From NCBI GenBank assembly GCA_016929035.1, contig JAFGJP010000127.1:1-8316 (forward strand): 8,316 nt of DNA. The letters are read 5' to 3'. The translations under genes and the position numbers were made by a program. The first letter of the stretch is position 1. Each line of letters begins with the position of its first letter. Shown here one piece after another: positions 1-4,762 of the stretch. A model generated the notes under the pieces. The model was not told the DNA's origin. It saw only the letters and a program-made list of their open reading frames with translations, and searched no databases. This stretch comes from Candidatus Auribacterota bacterium. GTDB lineage: Bacteria; Auribacterota; JAFGBW01; JAFGJP01.

Positions 1-74
1 ACGAGAGGCGTTATGTCGACAACCTGAGAATTTCCCTTGGTGTGAAAGCTGATTTCACGCGTTATCACAGGCAT
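1..74 (-). CDS. yjbQ: YjbQ family protein (UPF0047), N-terminal 24 codons only; gene runs off the left edge
   Basis: Reading the minus strand from the ATG at 74-72 gives MPVITREISFHTKGNSQVVD followed by ITPL before the window ends. This matches the usual start of the YjbQ/UPF0047 family: a first beta strand, then a T-K-G segment, then D-I-T. The family is a small beta-rich protein of about 130-140 residues. It is annotated as secondary thiamine-phosphate synthase because an E. coli member complements thiE loss; its physiological role is unsettled. The start is supported by a perfect AAGGAG at 86-81, six bases before the ATG. The gene has the same direction as the cluster to its right but is separated by a 191-base gap carrying inverted repeats, so it may be a separate transcription unit. 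The family's metal-binding His and catalytic residues lie outside the window and cannot be checked. Confidence 0.8.
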   Translation of the reverse strand, partial: MPVITREISFHTKGNSQVVDITPL

Positions 75-80
75 GATAAA

Positions 81-86
81 CTCCTT
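81..86 (-). promoter_or_regulatory. Ribosome binding site of yjbQ
   Basis: The minus strand reads AAGGAG here, a full Shine-Dalgarno core, with six bases to the ATG at 74-72. It fixes the start of a gene whose body is mostly outside the window. Confidence 0.8.
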
Positions 87-101
87 ATAACTCTAATTTT
101 T

Positions 102-140
102 TTGCCTGCGAAATCCAACACACTTGACACAGGCAGGCAA
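102..140. repeat. Perfect 8-bp inverted repeat (hairpin) in the yjbQ leader
   Basis: TTGCCTGC at 102-109 is exactly complementary to GCAGGCAA at 133-140, with a 23-base loop. On the minus strand the structure ends 15 bases before the yjbQ Shine-Dalgarno and is followed by an A-run, not a T-run, so it does not look like an intrinsic terminator in that direction. In the plus direction the T-run lies on the wrong side of the stem. It could be a leader hairpin, a protein-binding dyad or part of the degenerate repeat to its right. I see no thiamine-pyrophosphate riboswitch signature around it. Confidence 0.4.
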
Positions 141-145
141 CAATT

Positions 146-265
146 AAAATCAAATCTCAAAAATCAAAAAGGAAGGTGTGCTTCGCACAATTATGAAAAA
201 ACATATGGATGTCCCGTTTTTTAAAATGATGCGCGTCAGCGCTCCATATTTTTGAATTTGATTTT
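146..265. repeat. AT-rich inverted repeat with internal hairpins, between the HIT gene and yjbQ; MITE-like or palindromic intergenic element
   Basis: The left arm at 146-164 (AAAATCAAATCTCAAAAAT) matches the reverse complement of 248-265 except for one inserted base, leaving about 83 bases between the arms. The right arm ends exactly at the stop codon of the HIT gene (268-266). Further out, AAAAATCAAAAA at 159-170 is complementary to TTTTTGATTTTT at 269-280, inside the HIT C-terminal codons. Nested inside are a 7-bp dyad (ATATGGA 203-209 with TCCATAT 243-249), a 5-bp stem with a 3-base loop (TGTGC 177-181, GCACA 185-189) and a GCGC-GTCA-GCGC hairpin at 231-242. No coding sequence is supported here. 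The nested palindromes suggest a non-autonomous intergenic repeat or a structured 3' untranslated region. Low base complexity means part of the match could be chance. No convincing sigma-70 promoter was found in the gap. Confidence 0.5.
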
Positions 266-769
266 TTATTTTTGATTTTTCTTTTCTTTTAACATCTCCC
301 ATGTTCTTTCAAGAGATTGCGGAACGACTTTAGCATCGGCCAGTATCGGCATGAAATTCGTATCGCCGTTCCACCTTGGGACAAGGTGAAAATGCACATG
401 ATCTTCAACACCGGCTCCGGACACCCTTCCCAGGTTAACGCCAAGGTTGAAGCCGTCGCATTTCATCTTCTCTTTTATTTTCTTTTTAAAACCGCTGATC
501 ATATCAAATATCTCCGCCAGATGGCGTTCGCTAAGATCATCAGTATCGGCCAGGTGGTCATAGGGAGCAAAAAGCAGATGTCCATTATTATAAGGAAAAA
601 TATTCAGCATCGCATAGGAGAGTTCCCCCTTGGCAACAATAAAGGCGGTTTTATCATCCGCGTTTTTCTTGTCACAGAAAATGCACCCTTTTTCTCCGGA
701 CAGCTCTTTCTCCATGGACTCGATATAGGCCATCCTCCAGGGAGCCCAGAGGTTATTCCTTTTTTTCAT
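266..769 (-). CDS. HIT family protein (histidine-triad nucleotide hydrolase/phosphorylase, Ap4A-phosphorylase-like)
   Basis: A 167-residue protein starting MKKRNNLWAPWRMAYIESM. The W-A-P-W-R-x-x-Y-I opening followed by CIFC (Cys29, Cys32) is typical of the bacterial HIT subgroup related to mycobacterial Ap4A phosphorylase. The histidine triad is DHVHFHLVPRW, with His124, His126 and His128; His128 would be the nucleophile that forms the nucleotidyl intermediate. The G-H-L-L-F-A-P-Y segment at 63-70 and the GDTNFMP at 135-141 after the triad are also family features. Substrates are probably dinucleoside polyphosphates or adenylylated compounds, but this cannot be read from sequence. The chosen ATG (769-767) has AGGAG six bases upstream and lies inside the 3' end of the Trm112-like gene. 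An in-frame ATG at 826 would add 19 unrelated residues and is not supported. The last residues (KEKKNQK) are encoded by AT-rich repeat-like sequence, suggesting the repeat reshaped the C-terminus. Confidence 0.9.
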   Translation of the reverse strand: MKKRNNLWAPWRMAYIESMEKELSGEKGCIFCDKKNADDKTAFIVAKGELSYAMLNIFPYNNGHLLFAPYDHLADTDDLSERHLAEIFDMISGFKKKIKEKMKCDGFNLGVNLGRVSGAGVEDHVHFHLVPRWNGDTNFMPILADAKVVPQSLERTWEMLKEKKNQK

Positions 770-938
770 TTTCTTCTCCTGCAGGCATCCGGGCTTCATC
801 GACAAGCATAACGGGGATGTCATCAATAACGGGATAAATGCGCCCGCACTTCAGGCAGACGATAGAGCCCTCTTTTTCCTTAACGTCACCATGACAGAAC
901 GGGCAGGCCAGAATGTCTAAAAGATTTTTATCAATCAT
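753..938 (-). CDS. Trm112-like / YcaR (UPF0434) family zinc-ribbon protein
   Basis: A 61-residue protein with two CxxC knuckles, Cys12/Cys15 (ACPFC) and Cys28/Cys31 (VCLKC), followed by GRIYPVIDDIPVML, the hallmark of bacterial Trm112/YcaR proteins. Length is typical of the family (about 60). The eukaryotic and archaeal relative Trm112 activates methyltransferases; the role of the bacterial form is poorly defined, though it often sits next to lipid-A, nucleotide-sugar or methyltransferase genes. The start at 938 is preceded by GAGAGGA. It begins 15 bases after the rmlB stop, and its last 17 bases overlap the HIT gene start, so translational coupling to HIT is likely. The residues after about 48 (E-A-R-M-P-A-G-E-E-N-E-K-K-E) are a charged, probably disordered tail whose codons also carry the HIT Shine-Dalgarno. 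Confidence 0.9.
   Translation of the reverse strand: MIDKNLLDILACPFCHGDVKEKEGSIVCLKCGRIYPVIDDIPVMLVDEARMPAGEENEKKE
776..780 (-). promoter_or_regulatory. Ribosome binding site that decides the HIT gene start
   Basis: The minus strand reads AGGAG, six bases before the ATG at 769-767, within the last codons of the Trm112-like gene. It favours this start over the longer reading frame that opens at 826. Confidence 0.75.
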
Positions 939-953
939 GATTGTCCTCTCTTT

Positions 954-1982
954 TTATTCTTTATCTTCCAAACGCCAGCTGTAATGTTTCTTGTAATATT
1001 CCCTGAACTCTCCGCTCTTGATCTTCCTCCACCAGCGGTCATTTTTCACATACCATTCAACTGTCTCTCTCAGCCCCTCCTCAAAATTTCTCCCGGGCTT
1101 CCATCCAAGGGCAAAAAGCTTGTTCGCATCAAGCGAATACCTCCTGTCGTGGCCGGGTCTGTCCTTAACATAAGAGATCAGATCTTTCGGCTTCTTTAAA
1201 ATATCAAGAATCATCTCCGTGACATCCAGGTTGACTTTCTCGCAGTTTCCGGCAATATTGTAGGTCTCCCCCTCAGCGCCTTTTTCTATAATATACTGTA
1301 TGGCCTCGCAGTGGTCGACGACGTGGAGCCAGTCCCTTCTTTGCCTGCCGTCGCCGTAAACCGGCAGCTTCCGGTCCTCCAGCGCATTTGTAATAAAAAG
1401 AGGTATCAGCTTTTCAGGATACTGGAAAGGGCCGTAATTGTTTGAGGCCCGGGTCACGATAACCGGCATCCCGTATGTCACAAAGTAAGAAAAGGCCAGC
1501 CGGTCTCCGCCGGCTTTGGAGGCGGAATACGGGTTTGAAGGCTTCAGCGGATAATTTTCATCCGCCGCCCCTTCAGTGATCGCCCCGTATACCTCATCGG
1601 TCGATATCTGAATGAACTTCTCCAGCCCGTATGTCCTTGATTTTTCAAGAAGGTTCCAGACTCCCTCGATATCGGTCTTGATGAAGCCCGCTGCGTCTTC
1701 AATAGACCGGTCAACATGCGACTCCGCGGCAAAGTTGACGACAACAGCCGGCTTTTGACGGCTGAAGATGTCATCGACAAGATCCCTGTCACAGATGTCG
1801 CCCTTGACAAACCGGTATCGCTCATGCCCTTCGAATTCTTTAAGGTTAACAGGGTTTCCGGCATAGGTCATCTTGTCAAGGTTGACTATGCCGATGTGGC
1901 TTTGATGCGTCAGGATATGGCGGATGAAGTTTGAGCCGATAAAGCCGAGGCCGCCCGTGACAAGATAGGTCTTCACGTTCAT
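954..1982 (-). CDS. rmlB: dTDP-glucose 4,6-dehydratase
   Basis: A 342-residue extended SDR enzyme that converts dTDP-glucose to dTDP-4-keto-6-deoxyglucose using tightly bound NAD+ in the cytoplasm. Visible features in order: Rossmann glycine loop TGGLGFIGSN (9-18); NFAAESHVDRSI (83-94), the family's conserved block; STDEVYG (127-133) with the catalytic Thr-Asp-Glu; PYSASKAGGD (151-160) with catalytic Tyr152 and Lys156; RASNNYGPFQYPEKLIP (178-194); and GDGRQRRDWLHVVDH (210-224). The Asp-Glu pair separates true dehydratases from plain epimerases. Length is close to the usual 340-350. Its ATG overlaps the rmlA stop by four bases (ATGA), with AAAGGAAAGGA directly upstream inside rmlA, so the two are cotranscribed and probably translationally coupled. 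No rmlC or rmlD follows; the next gene is the Trm112-like protein. Confidence 0.96.
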   Translation of the reverse strand: MNVKTYLVTGGLGFIGSNFIRHILTHQSHIGIVNLDKMTYAGNPVNLKEFEGHERYRFVKGDICDRDLVDDIFSRQKPAVVVNFAAESHVDRSIEDAAGFIKTDIEGVWNLLEKSRTYGLEKFIQISTDEVYGAITEGAADENYPLKPSNPYSASKAGGDRLAFSYFVTYGMPVIVTRASNNYGPFQYPEKLIPLFITNALEDRKLPVYGDGRQRRDWLHVVDHCEAIQYIIEKGAEGETYNIAGNCEKVNLDVTEMILDILKKPKDLISYVKDRPGHDRRYSLDANKLFALGWKPGRNFEEGLRETVEWYVKNDRWWRKIKSGEFREYYKKHYSWRLEDKE

Positions 1983-2734
1983 TCCTTTCCTTTGAGAAAG
2001 AGTTTTTTTCCTTTGATGAGCTTTTTCCGGATCAGATCATTGGCCTTGAAAAGGGATTCAAACGTTCCGGCGTCAGACCAGAATCCCTTGAGAATATCAT
2101 AGTGCATTTTTCCCTGCCGGATATAGGTGTTGTTGACATCGGTGATCTCCAGCTCGCCCCTTCGGCTCGGTTTAAGGGTCTTTATAATATCAAAAACCCG
2201 GCTGTCATACATATAGATCCCCGTGACGGCATAGGGAGATTTGGGCTTGGCGGGTTTTTCTTCGATCCTGACAATTTTTTTCTTTTTGAAAACAGGGACG
2301 CCGAACCGTTGTGGATACTGGACTTCTTTAAGAAAGATTCTCGCACCGCCAGGCTGCCTTTCAAATTTTTTGACGCTCGACGACAGGTCGTCCTCAATAA
2401 TATTGTCTCCGAGAATGACGACCACGCTGTCGTTGTCGGCAAAATGTTCAGCCAGGCCGAGGGCTTCGGCGATCCCTCCCTGGCCTTCCTGATAAGCGTA
2501 ACTGATCTCCTTTAACCCGAACTCCTTGCCATTGCCCAGAAGCATGAGAAAATCACCGGCAAAATTCCCTCCTGTAACGATCAGGATGTCTTTTATCCCT
2601 GCCTGCACAAGCTTTTCCAGGGGATAATAGATCATCGGCTTGCTGTAAATCGGAAGGAGATGCTTGTTGGTGATCCGCGTCAGCGGATGAAGGCGGGTGC
2701 CCAGCCCGCCGGCAAGTATGATCCCTTTCATCAT
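1979..2734 (-). CDS. rmlA: Glucose-1-phosphate thymidylyltransferase, short form (sugar-1-phosphate nucleotidyltransferase)
   Basis: A 251-residue nucleotidyltransferase expected to make dTDP-glucose from dTTP and glucose-1-phosphate, feeding RmlB encoded immediately after it. Seen in order: the signature loop GGLGTRLHPLT (9-19), LLPIYSKPMIYYPLEKL (26-42) with the phosphate-binding Lys33, GQGGIAEAL (84-92) for base recognition, the metal-binding GDN (109-111), EEKP (158-161), GELEITDVNN (193-202) and WSDAGTFESL (219-228). Classical RmlA is about 290 residues; the missing part is the C-terminal segment associated with the allosteric site, so this belongs to the short class found in many bacteria and archaea. 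Two adjacent ATGs are possible (2734 and 2731); AGGAG at 2743-2739 is 4 or 7 bases away respectively, so the second is at least as likely. Thymidylyl specificity is inferred from the motifs and the rmlB neighbour. Confidence 0.93.
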   Translation of the reverse strand: MMKGIILAGGLGTRLHPLTRITNKHLLPIYSKPMIYYPLEKLVQAGIKDILIVTGGNFAGDFLMLLGNGKEFGLKEISYAYQEGQGGIAEALGLAEHFADNDSVVVILGDNIIEDDLSSSVKKFERQPGGARIFLKEVQYPQRFGVPVFKKKKIVRIEEKPAKPKSPYAVTGIYMYDSRVFDIIKTLKPSRRGELEITDVNNTYIRQGKMHYDILKGFWSDAGTFESLFKANDLIRKKLIKGKKLFLKGKE

Positions 2735-2778
2735 TTTTCTCCTTTTTTTTAAAAAGCCGGCTCCGCTGTCAGGAACTC

Positions 2779-3798
2779 TCAGGGGAGCTGCGCTTCTTCT
2801 TCAAGCTCCTCAATACCCTCTTCAATGGCCCGGGCTGCGATGTGCTCTGTTCCCGGCATGACGTATAAAACAGCCCCAATGACACCCAGTATAATCAAAA
2901 TCAGACGATTCATCAACCCCATGGATAGAGAGTCGCCTTCAGAAATTCCAGCCAGGGCAAAACAAAAAACAAATCCTCCCTCAAAAATACCCCACCCGCC
3001 AAGGGAAACCGGCAGAGCGCTGCCCATAAAAATAATCGGCATCATCAGAAAAAAATACCGGAGTGGAATATCTTTTATCCCGGTTATGGAAAGGCTGACG
3101 ATATAGCAGGAAATGATGGCAAGGCTCTGGATCACGGCAGACAAAAAAATTCCAAGAAAGACCTTGCGCTTGTGGTTCCGGAAAACATGCATTGTATCAG
3201 AGATCTTCTTCAGCGTTTCCCTGAAGGCTATTTTCGATAAGACCATCTGGATGACAGGAAATCTTTTCAGCTTGTCTTTACTGAAAATCCCTATGACAAA
3301 AACAATGACAGCCAGCAGAAGAATAAAAACAGCAAGAGCCATTTTTTTCAATCGCGGGTCATGAAGGTTGAAAATTAGAGAGCTCAGCGCTATGCACATC
3401 ATCGTGATCATCCCGATAAGCCTGTCAAAAAAGATCAGCGTGACGATCTCCGTCTTCCTGTTGGTCTCTTTCGCGATGTAATAGGAGCGCACCACGTCGC
3501 CTCCGGTGGATCCTAAAAGAAAAAGGTTAAAAAGATATCCGATATAGATATTTTTAAGGATCTTCAAAAAAGAAAGGCGGATCTCGTGAACGTGCATGAG
3601 AACTTTCAGGCGGCAGGCGCCCAACAGGGAGACAAGAAAATAAACAAGAAGCCCAAGAAGAAAAGTCAAAACATGAAGGGAAAGAATATTGCTTTTGACC
3701 TGAGGCAGGTTTCCCCTCATGCCGTAAAAAAGAAAGAAGAGAATAAAAAAGCTGACAAAAAGCCGGACAGCCAGATTCCAGAATTTCTTTTTTTTCAT
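2779..3798 (-). CDS. Flippase-like membrane protein, lysylphosphatidylglycerol-synthase TM domain (UPF0104/YbhN) family
   Basis: A 339-residue polytopic inner-membrane protein. Hydrophobic segments appear near 8-26, 40-60, 82-97, 118-143, 152-172, 213-238, 247-283 and 296-314. Conserved family spots are GSTGGDVVRSYY (96-107, compare G-G-x-G-G-D-x-x-R), FFDRLIGM (123-130) and LPVSLGGWGIFEGGF (262-276, the P-x-S-x-G-G-x-G-x-x-E block). This is the integral-membrane half of MprF-type proteins; no cytoplasmic aminoacyl-transferase domain is present, as is usual for stand-alone members, which are often found in cell-envelope glycan loci. Its substrate is unknown; context suggests a lipid-linked or glycolipid intermediate. 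The last 20 or so residues are acidic (E-E-G-I-E-E-L-E-E-E). The start follows the upstream stop by 10 bases with only a weak purine-rich site, so coupling to the upstream gene is likely. An A8 run directly follows the ATG. Confidence 0.88.
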   Translation of the reverse strand: MKKKKFWNLAVRLFVSFFILFFLFYGMRGNLPQVKSNILSLHVLTFLLGLLVYFLVSLLGACRLKVLMHVHEIRLSFLKILKNIYIGYLFNLFLLGSTGGDVVRSYYIAKETNRKTEIVTLIFFDRLIGMITMMCIALSSLIFNLHDPRLKKMALAVFILLLAVIVFVIGIFSKDKLKRFPVIQMVLSKIAFRETLKKISDTMHVFRNHKRKVFLGIFLSAVIQSLAIISCYIVSLSITGIKDIPLRYFFLMMPIIFMGSALPVSLGGWGIFEGGFVFCFALAGISEGDSLSMGLMNRLILIILGVIGAVLYVMPGTEHIAARAIEEGIEELEEEAQLP

Positions 3799-3808
3799 AA
3801 CGCTTTCT

Positions 3809-4762
3809 TTACTTGATTGTACGGGGATTTTCTTCCTCCAGGCTCAGGATGATATCCTTTATCGTCTCTTCAAGAGCATAAGCAGGCGACCATCCGAGGC
3901 GTCTCACCTTTTCACTGCTGATAATGGCGCTGTCAGGGTCATACGGCCTCATCCGGGAAGGATCCTCGCGCAGAGAAAAAGAAAAGCCCATGCTTTCCTG
4001 GATTATACTGATGATATCGCGGAGAGACGATCTTTTTCCGGAGCTGATGTTATAAATTTCACCTGGCGGCGATTTTTCAGCGATCAGCCGATAGGCCCGC
4101 ACCACATCTCTGACATCGCAGTAGTCTTTCAGGACGTCGATGTGGCCGACGGCAAGAGAGGGCTCTTTCTTTTTTTTCCTTTTCAGAGCGGCTCCCTGAA
4201 GGCAAAAGTCCATGACGGCAAAATGCCGGCTTTGCCCAGGACCGATGTGAGGAACGGGACGCACGATAAAAACAGGAAACGCATACACCTTTCCGTAAAG
4301 AAGGACCAGGTTCTCTGCAGAAAGCTTGCTGACAGCATAAGGGCTCTCCGGCGCTGTAGGAGAATCTTCCATAGCCTCGTTCAACCGGGTCCCGTAGACT
4401 TCAGATGAAGAGATGAAAACGAACCGCGGCCTGGCGCCTGTCTGCCTTGCAGCTTCAAGAAGGTTAAGCGTTCCAAGAGTATTTGTTTTCACCGTTTCTT
4501 CAGGGTGCTTCCAAGAAAATCCCACAGAAGCGATTCCGGCTAGATGAAAAATGATGTCAAAAGGACCCTTTTCGCGAAAAACAGCATGGATATCTTTTGA
4601 TGTCACATCAGCGCGCATGACATCAATGTCCGAAGGAATGCTCCAGGAGGGCTCGGCGTAGCTGGTTCCCAAGATGGAAGTATCTTCTCCTGCCGATGTC
4701 AGCTCAGCAAAAAGATGCCTGCCGACAAAACCCTCGATACCTGTAATGAGAACCTTTTTCAT
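3809..4762 (-). CDS. NAD(P)-dependent SDR, GDP-4-keto-6-deoxy-D-mannose reductase (Rmd)-like
   Basis: A 317-residue extended SDR. It shows the N-terminal cofactor loop TGIEGFVGRHL (7-17), FHLAGIASV (72-80), SSSEVYG (118-124), PYAVSK (141-146) with catalytic Tyr142 and Lys146, and RPVPHIGPGQ (168-177). The H-I-G-P-G-Q block, KDYCDVRDVVRAY (212-224) and DPSRMRPYDPDS (267-278) are close to Rmd-type reductases, which reduce the 4-keto group of GDP-4-keto-6-deoxymannose to give GDP-rhamnose. SSEV instead of STDE argues against a 4,6-dehydratase. No GDP-mannose 4,6-dehydratase gene is nearby, whereas rmlA and rmlB are, so a dTDP-4-keto-6-deoxyglucose reductase (dTDP-fucose or 6-deoxytalose type) is a fair alternative. 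The start overlaps the dxs stop by ATGA and has AGGAG five bases upstream. A lysine run (K-R-K-K-K-K, 194-199) comes from an A8 tract. Confidence 0.85.
   Translation of the reverse strand: MKKVLITGIEGFVGRHLFAELTSAGEDTSILGTSYAEPSWSIPSDIDVMRADVTSKDIHAVFREKGPFDIIFHLAGIASVGFSWKHPEETVKTNTLGTLNLLEAARQTGARPRFVFISSSEVYGTRLNEAMEDSPTAPESPYAVSKLSAENLVLLYGKVYAFPVFIVRPVPHIGPGQSRHFAVMDFCLQGAALKRKKKKEPSLAVGHIDVLKDYCDVRDVVRAYRLIAEKSPPGEIYNISSGKRSSLRDIISIIQESMGFSFSLREDPSRMRPYDPDSAIISSEKVRRLGWSPAYALEETIKDIILSLEEENPRTIK

Noticed and set aside
90..118. Minus-strand TTGGAT-17-TAGAGT as a yjbQ promoter
   Set aside because: Transcription would start at or inside the Shine-Dalgarno, leaving no usable ribosome site.
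75..145. Thiamine-pyrophosphate riboswitch ahead of yjbQ
   Set aside because: The conserved CTGAGA and ACC...GAACCTGA-type blocks are absent from the leader.
124..150. TTGACA at 124-129 on the plus strand as a -35 box
   Set aside because: The best -10-like hexamer (TAAAAT, 145-150) is only 15 bases away and no plus-strand gene follows.
42..224. A 60-codon open frame on the plus strand across the yjbQ-HIT gap
   Set aside because: It overlaps the yjbQ start region and the inverted repeat, has low-complexity composition and no supporting ribosome site.
317..811. A 164-codon open frame on the plus strand
   Set aside because: Antisense to the HIT gene, with no recognisable domain; shadow of the HIT codons.
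2743..2778. Intrinsic terminator between the flippase-like gene and rmlA (AGCCGGCT followed by T residues)
   Set aside because: The palindrome has no loop and only a short T-run before an A-run, so a terminator hairpin is not credible; the A-run belongs to the rmlA ribosome site.
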